This document shows, piece by piece, positions 24,574 to 34,234 of a stretch of 58,739 bases of DNA. Every line of letters begins with the position of its first letter. Position 1 is the stretch's first letter. The position numbers were made by a program, and so were the translations under genes. The DNA comes from CAZKGE01 sp964636405 (GTDB lineage Bacteria > Bacillota > Clostridia > Christensenellales > CAG-138). The stretch spans positions 1 through 58,739 of the forward strand of contig CAZWSI010000014.1 in the NCBI GenBank assembly GCA_964636405.1, in the 5' to 3' direction. The notes under the pieces were generated by a model. That model was not told the origin of the DNA. It saw nothing but the letters and a program-made list of their open reading frames with translations, and did no database searches.

Positions 24574-24865
24574 ATAAAAACTCTTTGTTGCCCGGCGGAT
24601 ATTTGCCCCGGTTCACAAAGAGCTCGTTCAGCTTATCCTGATTGCCATAGGTCCAGATGGCCTTGATCTCCTCACGCAGATTGCGCTCGATGCGCGTGGG
24701 TTTGGTTTCCAGCGTTTCCGCCACCTGCGGATATAGCACGTTCGTTGTGCTTGTTACGCGCTCGTCTGGCATGATCAGTGCAAGCGTGTGCACCATCTGC
24801 ATGTAACCGAGCCTGCCTGTTGGCGCGCCTAGCTGTAGCAATTCCTTCTCGATGTATCGCTTCAT
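24533..24865 (-). CDS. Stand-alone Spo0A C-terminal (DNA-binding) domain protein
   Basis: A 110-residue protein matching the effector domain of the sporulation master regulator Spo0A: start MKRYIEKELLQLGAPTGRLGYMQM (Spo0A has ..LLHEIGIPAHIKGYxYL), LYPQVAETLETKPTRIERNLREEIKAIW (recognition-helix region, compare TPSRVERAIRHAIE), and PPGNKEFLYTLA (compare KPTNSEFIA). It has no phosphoacceptor receiver domain, so it cannot be switched by the phosphorelay directly. It probably binds DNA; whether it reads 0A boxes is unknown. A perfect 0A box and a good promoter lie upstream. GGGAGG precedes the ATG. Confidence 0.85.
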   Translation of the reverse strand: MKRYIEKELLQLGAPTGRLGYMQMVHTLALIMPDERVTSTTNVLYPQVAETLETKPTRIERNLREEIKAIWTYGNQDKLNELFVNRGKYPPGNKEFLYTLARHLEQGAPN

Positions 24866-24907
24866 TCGATTTGCTCCCTCCCATATTTCGTTTGAAATGC
24901 CTTGTAA

Positions 24908-24936
24908 ATTCTAACGTTTATGGGGCTTTTATGCAA
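24908..24936 (-). promoter_or_regulatory. Sigma-A promoter of the Spo0A_C gene
   Basis: Minus strand: TTGCAT (24931-24936), 17-base spacer, TAGAAT (24908-24913); leader about 36 bases. Confidence 0.7.
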
Positions 24937-24960
24937 GGCTCTCGTGTCAAATCGGGAAAT

Positions 24961-24967
24961 TTCGACA
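24961..24967 (-). promoter_or_regulatory. Candidate Spo0A box
   Basis: Minus strand TTTTGTCGAAA contains TGTCGAA, a perfect match to the 0A box core (TGNCGAA), 24 bases upstream of the -35 of the Spo0A_C gene and just after the apbE stop. Position suits activation or autoregulation. A 7-base site can arise by chance. Confidence 0.5.
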
Positions 24968-24995
24968 AAAGGCCGTTCTGTTGCGTGGAATCGAA

Positions 24996-26003
24996 TTATG
25001 GTTCAATTGTTGCGCAACGGCTTTCGTCAAGCGGCGTAAAGGACGCGCCGGTCGTAGCGCGAAGCGTGCCGTCGGACAGGATGAGAACCATTTCAAAGCC
25101 GCCGCGCGCGCGCCAGAAGGCTTCCGCCCGATCCGCGCCCATGACGAAAAGCGCCGTGGCAAGCGCGTCGGCCGCCGTGCCGTCCGGCATAATGACGGTG
25201 ACGGACAAAAGCCCGCTTTCCGCAGGCGCGCCCGTTTCCGGGTCGAGCAGGTGGTGAAAGCGCGCGCCGCCTGTTTCAAAATATCTTTGATAGCTTCCCG
25301 CCGTGACAAGCGCCGTATCCTCCGCCGCGATTACGCCCACAACGGCGTTTGGGTCCAAGGGGTCCTGCACGCCCACGTTCCACAGTTTCCCGTCGGGCTT
25401 TTTGCCCACGAGCTGCACGTTGCCGCCCAAATCGAACAGGGCGCTCCTCACGCCCCTTTCCTCGCACACGGCCGCGAGGCAATCGCCCAGATAGCCCTTC
25501 GCAACGCCCCCCAGATCTATGCCCGCGCCGCTTGGGCCCGTGAGCACCGCCGTGCAGCCATCCACCGCGAGCCTTGTTTGGCGCACCGTTTCCACGAGTG
25601 CCGCGCGCGTTTCCTCCGCCGGAACGCGGTGCGTTTCGCCCCCGGAAAAGCCCCATGCGCGGCACATGGGCAGCACGGCGGGCTGGAACGCGCCGCCCGT
25701 TTCCTCCGAAAGGGCCAGCGCGCGATTGAGCAGCGCGGCCGTCTCCGGCGCAAGCACCACCGGCGCGCCGCCGGACGCGTTGAGGCGCGATATGTCGCTT
25801 TCCGGCCGTGTGACCGACAGCAGCGCATCCATCCTCTCGATCTCCGCTTGACAAGCCTCGAGCGCGGCCTCCGCGTTTACGCCATGCAGGCTCATGCGCA
25901 TATAGGTATCCATGGCAAAGACCGTCCCCGACGCTTCGCCGCAGCCGCCCGCAAACAGGGCCGCCGCAAGGCACAAAGCGGAAAGAAGCATGGTCTTTTT
26001 CAT
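24996..26003 (-). CDS. apbE: FAD:protein FMN transferase (ApbE family lipoprotein)
   Basis: ApbE attaches FMN covalently to threonine in exported or membrane redox proteins (for example RnfG/D or NqrC). The 335-residue product has a lipoprotein signal peptide (MKKTMLLSALCLAAALFAGGC, Cys at about 21), then VFAMDTYMRMSLHG, DLGGVAKGYLGD, the LFDLGGNVQLVG segment, and ETGAPAESGLLSVTV with the conserved Asp/Thr region near the C-terminus. The ATG at 26003 lies seven bases after a strong promoter and has no Shine-Dalgarno, so it is predicted leaderless. No target flavoprotein gene is adjacent. Confidence 0.92.
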   Translation of the reverse strand: MKKTMLLSALCLAAALFAGGCGEASGTVFAMDTYMRMSLHGVNAEAALEACQAEIERMDALLSVTRPESDISRLNASGGAPVVLAPETAALLNRALALSEETGGAFQPAVLPMCRAWGFSGGETHRVPAEETRAALVETVRQTRLAVDGCTAVLTGPSGAGIDLGGVAKGYLGDCLAAVCEERGVRSALFDLGGNVQLVGKKPDGKLWNVGVQDPLDPNAVVGVIAAEDTALVTAGSYQRYFETGGARFHHLLDPETGAPAESGLLSVTVIMPDGTAADALATALFVMGADRAEAFWRARGGFEMVLILSDGTLRATTGASFTPLDESRCATIEP

Positions 26004-26010
26004 GCTGCCT

Positions 26011-26039
26011 ATTATGTCACCGCCGTATTTTTCTGTCAA
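26011..26039 (-). promoter_or_regulatory. Strong promoter giving a leaderless apbE mRNA
   Basis: Minus strand: TTGACA (26034-26039), 17-base spacer ending TGA (extended), CATAAT (26011-26016), seven bases to the ATG at 26003. Confidence 0.7.
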
Positions 26040-26123
26040 TCGGCCCTGCCGGGCTTTGTCCGCGCCTCTTGCAAAACGGAGCCGTCTCCGCTAAACTGTT
26101 TTCTACGGGTCGTTGCGTCAAAG

Positions 26124-26132
26124 TGTTAAAAT
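26124..26132 (+). promoter_or_regulatory. Extended -10 promoter of the GcvT-like gene
   Basis: TGT TAAAAT (26124-26132), start predicted near 26139; AAGGAG lies eight bases before the ATG at 26152. Confidence 0.5.
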
Positions 26133-26151
26133 ATCATAAGGAGAACGAACA

Positions 26152-27555
26152 ATGTCTGAAAACCAAAGCACATTGCTGCTCAAACGCTCCGTTCCTTTTG
26201 ACGGGCAGCCCTTTTCCGCCAACGTAAGCGCGGACGGAACCGTTACGCCCTTTGAATACACCGGCTGGCGCGACGAAACCAACGCCTGGATCGACGGCGC
26301 GTACCTCGGCACGGGCCTGAGCATGACCTGGGCCTACGAGATCAAGGGCCCGGAGGCGGCGCTCTTTTTACGGGCGCATTTCATCAACAAATTCGACGGC
26401 TTCGCGGTGGGCGACACCATGCACGGCATCATGTGCAACGAGGATGGCCTCATCGTCAACGACGGCGTGATCATGCACACGGAGGAAGACGCGTATTTTC
26501 TCAACTGCGTGCACCCGTACCTGCCGTATGTATTCGAGCGCTGCCGGGGCAAATACCGGGCGGAGGCCGTGGATTTAAGCGGCAGGCGCTTTATGTACCA
26601 AATCGCGGGGCCCACGTCGCTGCAAATTGTGGAAAGAGCGACGGGCGCGGATCTGCACAATATCGCGTTTCATCATCAGAAGCGGGCGCGCATCGCGGGG
26701 TGCGACGTATACGTGCTGCGGCTGGGCATGGCGGGCACGCTGGCCTATGAAATCCACGGCGATATGGCGCAAAGCCACGCGGTCTATTCCGCGCTTTGGG
26801 AGGCCGGTCGCGGCGAATATCGCCTGCGCAAGCTGGGGCAGCTCGCCTATCTGATGAACCATACGGAAAACGGCTTTCCGCAATACCACTATCACTTCGC
26901 CTATCCGTGGCTCGAGGACGCGGATTTTATGGAATGGCTCGACGCGGGCGGCGCAGCGCGGTATTGCGCGCCCGGCGTGTATCCCGATTATACGAAGGAG
27001 CTGGATATGCGCGGCAGCATGGGCGCGTGCGACCGCTCCATCCTCTACCGCGACCCGGTGCAGGTCGGGTGGGATTGCTTTATCGATTTTAACCATGAAT
27101 TTGTAGGCCGTGAGGCGCTGCGCGCGCTTGTGGCCGCGCGCAAAAGCAAGATGGTTTCGCTCGAATGGAACGCGGAGGATATCGCGAAGGTGTTCGCCTC
27201 GCAATTTGACGGCAGCGCCGAGCCGTACAGCCCCATGGACAGGCCCAACGACTTCTATTATCCCAGTCAGGACCCGTACGTGGGCACGGCCTACCACACG
27301 GACAGGGTGACCGACGCTTCCGGCAAGCTGGTGGGCATGAGCAGCGGCCGCTCGCGCAGCGTGCACTACAACCGCATGATCTCGCTTTGCACCATCGACA
27401 GCGCGTACAAAACGGGCGACGAGGTGTTTGTGGTATGGGGCGAGCCGGGCGGTCGGCAGCTCAATATCCGCGCAAAGGTCGCGCGCTTCCCCTACCTTGC
27501 GGAGGTGCGCAACGAGCAGCTCGACGTAAGCGCCATCCCGCACGGAAACAAATAG
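26152..27555 (+). CDS. GcvT-superfamily C1 transferase (LigM/DesA-like aminomethyltransferase family)
   Basis: A 467-residue folate-binding enzyme of the GcvT superfamily. Recognisable parts are FDGFAVGDTMHGIMCNEDGLIVNDGVIM (GcvT-like barrel start), RRFMYQIAGPTSLQIVE, LGMAGTLAYEIHGDMAQSHAVYSAL (compare GYTGExGYEI), and the C-terminal QVGWDCFIDFNHEFVGREALRA followed by a beta-barrel domain. Length and layout are closest to the tetrahydrofolate-dependent aromatic O-demethylases LigM/DesA (about 470) rather than glycine cleavage T protein (about 365); no other glycine-cleavage gene is nearby. A methyl-group donor such as a methoxy-aromatic or a methylated amine is plausible but not shown. Confidence 0.8.
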   Translation: MSENQSTLLLKRSVPFDGQPFSANVSADGTVTPFEYTGWRDETNAWIDGAYLGTGLSMTWAYEIKGPEAALFLRAHFINKFDGFAVGDTMHGIMCNEDGLIVNDGVIMHTEEDAYFLNCVHPYLPYVFERCRGKYRAEAVDLSGRRFMYQIAGPTSLQIVERATGADLHNIAFHHQKRARIAGCDVYVLRLGMAGTLAYEIHGDMAQSHAVYSALWEAGRGEYRLRKLGQLAYLMNHTENGFPQYHYHFAYPWLEDADFMEWLDAGGAARYCAPGVYPDYTKELDMRGSMGACDRSILYRDPVQVGWDCFIDFNHEFVGREALRALVAARKSKMVSLEWNAEDIAKVFASQFDGSAEPYSPMDRPNDFYYPSQDPYVGTAYHTDRVTDASGKLVGMSSGRSRSVHYNRMISLCTIDSAYKTGDEVFVVWGEPGGRQLNIRAKVARFPYLAEVRNEQLDVSAIPHGNK

Positions 27556-27713
27556 CCGCGGAGCGCGGGCCGGTTATCGAGCCCAACGCGGCACCGTCGG
27601 CGCGGCAGCGGGCTTTGTACTCATAATGATTCTCGACGTGGCGCTGGGCTGACGCGCGCCGCCCGGCAGGACTGCTTGAACAAAACCGCAGCAAGAAGCG
27701 AGGAACGAATTCC

Positions 27714-28937
27714 ATGCGCATAGAAGCCTGCATAACGGAAAACGCAGACAGAATAACCGCTTGGGCGCACGCGCTGCACCGCGCGCCGGAGCTGAGCGGC
27801 GAGGAGCGGCGGACGACGGCCTTTATCCGCGAAGCGCTCGCTTCCTTTGGCGTTGAAACGCTCGATATGGGCCTTGAAACGGGCGTGCTCGGGCTCTTGC
27901 GCGGCGGCAAGCCCGGCTGCACGGTTGCGCTGCGCGCCGATATCGACGCGCTGCCCGTGCGCGAGGACCCGTCGCATTCGGTTTGCTCCGGCAATCCCGG
28001 CGTAATGCACGCCTGCGGGCACGATGTGCACACAGCCGCGCTGCTTGGAGCGGCTCTTGCGCTTGCCAAAGCGCGCGCGTCGCTTTGCGGGGACGTGCTC
28101 TTTCTTTTCCAAAGCGCGGAGGAAACGGGCCAGGGCGCGCGGCGCGTGCTCGAAAGCGGCGTATTGTCGCGCTTCCGGCCGCGCGCGGTGCTTGCGCAGC
28201 ACGTCCTCCCCGAGCTGCCCGCCGGTCAGGTAGGCGTGCGCGCAGGCTCCGTTATGGCGGCACAGGCGCTTTTTTCCATTCGGATACGCGGCTCGGGCGG
28301 GCACGCGGCCGCGCCGCAAAATACGCGCGACCCCGTACCGGCGGGCGCGGCGGTCATCACCGCCCTGCAAAGCCTCGCAAGCCGCCGCATAAACCCGCTT
28401 GCGCCCTTTGTGCTCTCCGTCTGCACGGTGCGGGCGGGCACGGTGCGCAATGTGATTCCAGACGAAATGGAGCTGGGCGGCACCTTTCGCTTTGCGGATA
28501 ACGCCCTGCGGCCGCAGCTTCGCGCGTGGATTACGGAGCTCGCGGCGCAGACGGCGGCGGCGCACGGCTGCACGGCCGAAACGGAGTTTGCGAGCGATTT
28601 GCCCGCCGTGGTAAACGACGCCTCGCTCCTGCCCGCCGTGCGGTGCGCGGCGGAAGCGGCGTTCGGGCCGGAAAACGTCGCTGAGCAGGCTTTTCAGATG
28701 ATTTCCGAGGATTTCGCCTTTTACGCCGAGCAGGCCCCAAGCTTTATGTATTACGTCGGCTGCGGACGGCCCGGGGCCCCCGCCGTGCCGCTCCACAACG
28801 GCGGCTTGCTCATTGGCGATGAAATTGCGCCGCGCGCCGCGCTGCTTATGGCGCAAAGCGCGCTCTGCGTGCAAAGCATGCCTTGCATGCCGGAGCGTCC
28901 CGAAGAACCCCCCGCGCAAAGGAGGCGAACGCCGTGA
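27714..28937 (+). CDS. M20D family amidohydrolase (hippurate/N-acyl-amino-acid hydrolase type)
   Basis: A two-metal amidase of the peptidase M20D group, 407 residues. It has the metal motif MHACGHDVHTAALLG, the catalytic Glu pair in LFQSAEETGQGA, a His in LAQHVLPELPAGQVGV, the dimerisation domain with GSGGHAAAPQNTRDPV, and SEDFAFYAEQAPSFMYYVG near the end. Relatives cleave hippurate, N-acetyl-diaminopimelate, acyl-amino acids or indole-acetyl conjugates, so the substrate is not fixed. The ATG follows GAGG. The next gene overlaps its stop by four bases. Confidence 0.92.
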   Translation: MRIEACITENADRITAWAHALHRAPELSGEERRTTAFIREALASFGVETLDMGLETGVLGLLRGGKPGCTVALRADIDALPVREDPSHSVCSGNPGVMHACGHDVHTAALLGAALALAKARASLCGDVLFLFQSAEETGQGARRVLESGVLSRFRPRAVLAQHVLPELPAGQVGVRAGSVMAAQALFSIRIRGSGGHAAAPQNTRDPVPAGAAVITALQSLASRRINPLAPFVLSVCTVRAGTVRNVIPDEMELGGTFRFADNALRPQLRAWITELAAQTAAAHGCTAETEFASDLPAVVNDASLLPAVRCAAEAAFGPENVAEQAFQMISEDFAFYAEQAPSFMYYVGCGRPGAPAVPLHNGGLLIGDEIAPRAALLMAQSALCVQSMPCMPERPEEPPAQRRRTP

Positions 28938-29272
28938 ACCCGGCCCTCTTTCTTTGCTGCTTTCTGCCCATCATTCTTCTGCTTTTGCAGGAGGATGGCC
29001 AAAAAAAGCAGCGGATCATACGAAAGATTCTTGCGTCAAAAAGAAAGGAGCAACGCGCCATGCTAGAATTCATGCAGGATTACATCGGCAAGGAGTGCCT
29101 TGTCTACACCATGAACAGCCAGCTTGCGGGAACGGTGCGCGAGCTGAGGGACGGCTGGCTGCTGCTCGACAACGGGCAGGGCGTCGAGGCCGTCAATCTG
29201 GATTATATCGTCCGCGTCCGTCCGTATCCCAAGGACAGGAAGGGCAAAAAGAAGTCCGTGGTTTTGGATTAA
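28934..29272 (+). CDS. Small membrane-anchored protein with conserved 70-residue C-terminal domain
   Basis: A 112-residue protein starting at a GTG that overlaps the M20D stop (GTGA) and follows GGAGG by eight bases. It has one N-terminal membrane segment (about 4-18, ALFLCCFLPIILLLL), a basic helix (about 22-42) and a compact domain (MLEFMQDYIGKECLVYTMN...). A second in-frame ATG at 29060 has its own AAAGGAG site and would give just that soluble 70-residue domain, so two forms may be made. The domain resembles a short uncharacterised family of Clostridia (LxGTVREL.DGWLLLD..G..E.VNLDYI); I do not know its function. Confidence 0.7.
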   Translation: MNPALFLCCFLPIILLLLQEDGQKKQRIIRKILASKRKEQRAMLEFMQDYIGKECLVYTMNSQLAGTVRELRDGWLLLDNGQGVEAVNLDYIVRVRPYPKDRKGKKKSVVLD

Positions 29273-29290
29273 GCAAGAACCCTTTTGCAG

Positions 29291-29353
29291 AGGCTCCGCG
29301 CCGCGTCTGGACGCTTAAGCGGGTTCCGACGCCGGGCGGAGCCTTCTCTTTTT
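29291..29353 (+). terminator. Intrinsic terminator after the M20D/small-protein unit
   Basis: AGGCTCCGC (29291-29299) pairs with GCGGAGCCT (29336-29344), followed by TCTCTTTTT. The long loop holds a further CGCTTAAGCG palindrome. Confidence 0.75.
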
Positions 29354-29394
29354 GTGCATGAATCCTCTTTTTTCTCCACGCGCGGCTTTTGAAT

Positions 29395-29421
29395 GGAACC
29401 AATCGCGCCCCTGCTCGCTCT
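29395..29421 (+). promoter_or_regulatory. Possible ECF-type promoter of the sigma factor gene
   Basis: GGAACC (29395-29400) is a typical ECF -35; 15 bases on is CGCTCT, a loose -10. Fits autoregulation by the sigma factor encoded immediately downstream, but the -10 is weak. Confidence 0.3.
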
Positions 29422-29465
29422 ATATAGGGAACGGCCGTTCAATTCTGGAAAGGAGAATCGTGCGA

Positions 29466-29954
29466 ATGGGAACGTTTGATACGAAAAGGTGGTTTGCCGA
29501 CGCTGTGCAGCGTTTGCAAAAGACGGCCTTTTCGGTTTCCTACGCGCTGCTCGGGAACGTTTCGGATTGTGAGGAGGCGACCTCGCAGGCCATACTCAAC
29601 GCGTACGAGCATCTTGGAGGGCTCCGCAACCGCGCCGCGTTTGGCCCCTGGTTTTTGCGCATTCTGAAAAACGAATGCTATGCCGTTTTGCGGCGGCGCG
29701 CGCGCTTTGGCCCGCTCGATGAAGAAACGCCCGCAAGGGACGCGCTGCCTGCAAGGGATCTTGATTTGCAGCGGGCGCTCTCGGCGCTGCCGGCGGAGCA
29801 GCGCGTGGTGCTTGTGCTGCAATATGTGGAGGGCTACGGCGTGGAGGAGATTGCGGGCATACTGGACATTCCGTGCGGCACGGTCAAATCGCGGGCATCC
29901 CGCGCCAAGGCCGCCTTGCGGGCCGCGCTGACCGAGGAGGATAGAGCGATATGA
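29466..29954 (+). CDS. ECF-type RNA polymerase sigma factor
   Basis: A 162-residue sigma-70 family protein with region 2 (AFSVSYALLGNVSDCEEATSQAILNAYEHLGGLRNRAAFGPWFLRILKNECY) and region 4 (LDLQRALSALPAEQRVVLVLQYVEGYGVEEIAGILDIPCGTVKSR), and no region 3, as in ECF sigma factors. The ATG at 29466 lies ten bases after AAGGAG; a GTG two codons earlier is possible. Its stop overlaps the start of the DUF4179 gene by four bases, the normal arrangement for a sigma factor and the membrane protein that controls it. Confidence 0.92.
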   Translation: MGTFDTKRWFADAVQRLQKTAFSVSYALLGNVSDCEEATSQAILNAYEHLGGLRNRAAFGPWFLRILKNECYAVLRRRARFGPLDEETPARDALPARDLDLQRALSALPAEQRVVLVLQYVEGYGVEEIAGILDIPCGTVKSRASRAKAALRAALTEEDRAI

Positions 29955-31543
29955 AGCCATATGATAGAATTGAGCTGCGCGCCGCCGTGCCGGAGATGCC
30001 GGAGCGGTACGCGTGCAGCGTGCAAGAGGCGCTTTTGCAGCTTCCCGCCCGGGAGGCGCGGCGCGCAAAGGGCGGGCGGAGGCTCACAAAAAAGGCGCTT
30101 GCCGCGCTCATTGCGGCGGCGGTGCTGCTGGCGACGGGCACGGCGCTGGCTATCGGCTACGTGCTGCAAATGCGCGGAAGCAGCATATCCTATTTCGAGC
30201 ACGCAGGCGGCGCGGAAATGGCGGCCAGACAGGATTATTACGAGCGCCAGAGCGACGCGGTGGACGCGGTGCTGGGCGAGGACGGGCTGGGCGCCTCCGT
30301 GCTGGTCAACAACATCGCCGTTAACGGCGGGAACGTATCCGTTTTTTACACAGCCACGGTGCACGAAAGCGTGCCGGAGAACGCGGACAGCCCCACGCTT
30401 GCGGCGCTCCTGCCCCAAACCTGGATCGCGGTGGACGGCGGCAAGCGGCGCAGCCATTGGTCCGCCGGCGCGAAAGCAACCGCCAAACGCGCGGGCGAAC
30501 ACACAATCGTATGGATGGAAACCTACCAGCTCGAGGGCGGCGTTCCCACCGTCTGCACGCTCACGGTGGGGGCGGACGCGTTTTCGGGCGCGGGAGCCTG
30601 GGAAACGGCCTTTGCGTTGGATCTAACGGAGCTTGCGGCCAATACCCGCGTGGCCATGGGCGTGCCGGTTATCCACATTGACGGCACAGGCTCGCTTCTG
30701 CGCTGGCCGTACTTCGACCACGACGTGACCGTCAAGCGCGTGACCATCGGCAAAAACGGCGGCGAAGCGGTGCTGGGCGAGTGGTGCCCCAAGGACGTGC
30801 GCGTGCAGGACATGCAGGGGGCAAACCCGTACTGGACGTGGCGCAACGATTACGACGCAGGGTATCTGGCGCATTCCGACGCGCTTTTGGCCATGACCCC
30901 CGCCGAGCAGGACGCGTGGTTTGCGGCGTACGACGCGGCCAATCCCTGCCCCGTGGAATCGGATTTCCCCAACGGCGCGCCGGAATTCGCCCCCTTCGTG
31001 AACATCGCCATTGTAAACGATCGGGGCGAGAGCCTCAACGCCAAGCTGCCGGGCGGCTATTCCGGCTCCTGGAAGCACGTCGAGGTGGAAAATACGCTCT
31101 ATTTCAGCGCGGACTTTGGCACAAAATATATCCGCCTCATCCCCATCATCGGCACGGAGAAGGAAACGCGCGAGGTGAAGATCGATCTTGCTGCGCTCAA
31201 CGTGCCCGTGCCCTGCTACGAGGGCTTTACCGTGACCATGACGGAGGTGGTGCGCGATCAGGCGCGCAGCGAGCTGACCTTGCGCTTTATCGAAAAGGGC
31301 GTAAAGAACGTGGACGCCACCATCGGCACGATCTGCTTCACGGGCGCGGACGGGGAGCGGCTCACCGACCTTGGCTCCACCATGAGCGCGGACGATCCCT
31401 TCCGCGACGACGCGACGGGCGTGACCACGCAGGTCGTTACCTTCCTGGACGGCTGCGATTTAAGCCGTATCCACGGCGCGATCTTCTTCTACATCGTTCC
31501 CATTCTCGACGAGGCGCGCGCGGCGACGGTCTATTTCGAGTAA
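29951..31543 (+). CDS. DUF4179-type membrane protein, putative anti-sigma factor
   Basis: A 530-residue single-pass membrane protein. The short cytoplasmic N-terminus (about 1-48) would contact the sigma factor; a membrane segment follows (about 49-71, ALAALIAAAVLLATGTALAIGYVL), then a large beta-rich extracytoplasmic part with the DUF4179 pattern (YFEHAGGAEMAARQDYYERQSDAVDA..; SVLVNNIAVNGGNVSVFYTATV). Such proteins are regularly encoded right after ECF sigma factors in Firmicutes and are thought to hold them inactive. The signal sensed is unknown. It overlaps the sigma gene by four bases. Confidence 0.85.
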   Translation: MKPYDRIELRAAVPEMPERYACSVQEALLQLPAREARRAKGGRRLTKKALAALIAAAVLLATGTALAIGYVLQMRGSSISYFEHAGGAEMAARQDYYERQSDAVDAVLGEDGLGASVLVNNIAVNGGNVSVFYTATVHESVPENADSPTLAALLPQTWIAVDGGKRRSHWSAGAKATAKRAGEHTIVWMETYQLEGGVPTVCTLTVGADAFSGAGAWETAFALDLTELAANTRVAMGVPVIHIDGTGSLLRWPYFDHDVTVKRVTIGKNGGEAVLGEWCPKDVRVQDMQGANPYWTWRNDYDAGYLAHSDALLAMTPAEQDAWFAAYDAANPCPVESDFPNGAPEFAPFVNIAIVNDRGESLNAKLPGGYSGSWKHVEVENTLYFSADFGTKYIRLIPIIGTEKETREVKIDLAALNVPVPCYEGFTVTMTEVVRDQARSELTLRFIEKGVKNVDATIGTICFTGADGERLTDLGSTMSADDPFRDDATGVTTQVVTFLDGCDLSRIHGAIFFYIVPILDEARAATVYFE

Positions 31544-31559
31544 GAGCGGCGGCGACATG

Positions 31560-31588
31560 CGGGCGGGGCGGCTGCTCCGCCCGTTTTT
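31560..31588 (+). terminator. Intrinsic terminator after the sigma/anti-sigma pair
   Basis: CGGGCGGGG (31560-31568) pairs with CTCCGCCCG (31575-31583) across a 6-base loop, followed by TTTTT. Confidence 0.85.
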
Positions 31589-31624
31589 GCATATGTGTTT
31601 GGGATATACATTTTTATCGCTTCA

Positions 31625-31633
31625 TGCTATACT
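31625..31633 (+). promoter_or_regulatory. Extended -10 promoter of the acetoacetyl-CoA synthetase gene
   Basis: TGC TATACT (31625-31633) with leader of about 36 bases and GGGAGGAG before the ATG at 31676. Confidence 0.5.
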
Positions 31634-31675
31634 GAATATACAGATCAAAATTCTATTCCGGGAGGAGACTACCCC

Positions 31676-33634
<1,959 letters not shown>

Positions 33635-33646
33635 AGGGAGTGCGAC

Positions 33647-34155
33647 ATGAAAATCGCGATTTTGGGCTTTAGCGGTAGCGGGAAATCCACCCTCGCCAAG
33701 CGCCTCGGCGCGGCGTACAACGCGCCCGTGCTGCATCTGGATACCGTGCAGTTCCTGCCCGGCTGGGTTCCCCGCAATCGGGAGGAGGCGCGGCGCATTG
33801 TTTCGGATTTTATGCAAAACGAGTCGTGGATTATCGACGGGAATTACGAAAACTTCATGCAAAAGGAGCGGCTGGACGCGGCGGATACGGTGATTATGCT
33901 GCCATTCAACCGCTTTGCCTCCTTTTCCGCGCGTATAGGCGCTATTTACGCAACCGGGGCGCAAGGCGCGATTGCATGGCCGAGGGCTGCGAGGAGAAGT
34001 TCGATCTGGAATTTGTCTGGTGGATTCTCCACAGGGGCCGCACGCGCCAAAAGCGCGCGCACAACCGGGCGCTTCAGCGCGCGTACGCGGACAAGCTCGT
34101 GGTGCTGCGTACCCAGCGCCAGCTCGACACGTATCTGGCCCGTGTGCTCGGATAG
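33647..34155 (+). pseudogene. Frameshifted P-loop kinase (adenylate kinase/topology-modulation-like)
   Basis: The 5' part encodes MKIAILGFSGSGKSTLAKRL (Walker A), HLDTVQFLPGW and NESWIIDGNYENFM, the hallmarks of the FlaR/adenylate-kinase-like family. The family's second half (FRAYRRYLRNRGA..DMAEGCEEKFDLEFVWW..., ending LDTYLARVLG) is present but in another frame. The switch lies near the TTT at 33914-33916, where one base seems to be missing; read straight, the frame runs on as low-complexity Ala/Arg/Ser to 34207, unlike the family. Either the gene is inactive or this is a sequencing error. It lies 12 bases after the ligase gene. Confidence 0.75.
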
Positions 34156-34196
34156 GCTTTCCGCGCAGACGCATTGTTTTCCTTCGCCGCGCACTG

Positions 34197-34205
34197 TGTT
34201 ACAAT
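34197..34205 (+). promoter_or_regulatory. Extended -10 promoter of the Nudix gene
   Basis: TGT TACAAT (34197-34205); predicted leader about 23 bases with GAGGT before the ATG at 34235. Confidence 0.5.
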
Positions 34206-34234
34206 AAGAAAAATTTACGGTACGAGGTCTATTT

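Noticed and set aside
34155..34207. Continuation of the P-loop kinase frame to 34207
   Set aside because: The tail is Ala/Arg/Ser low-complexity unlike the family, whose real C-terminus is found in the adjacent frame ending at 34155.
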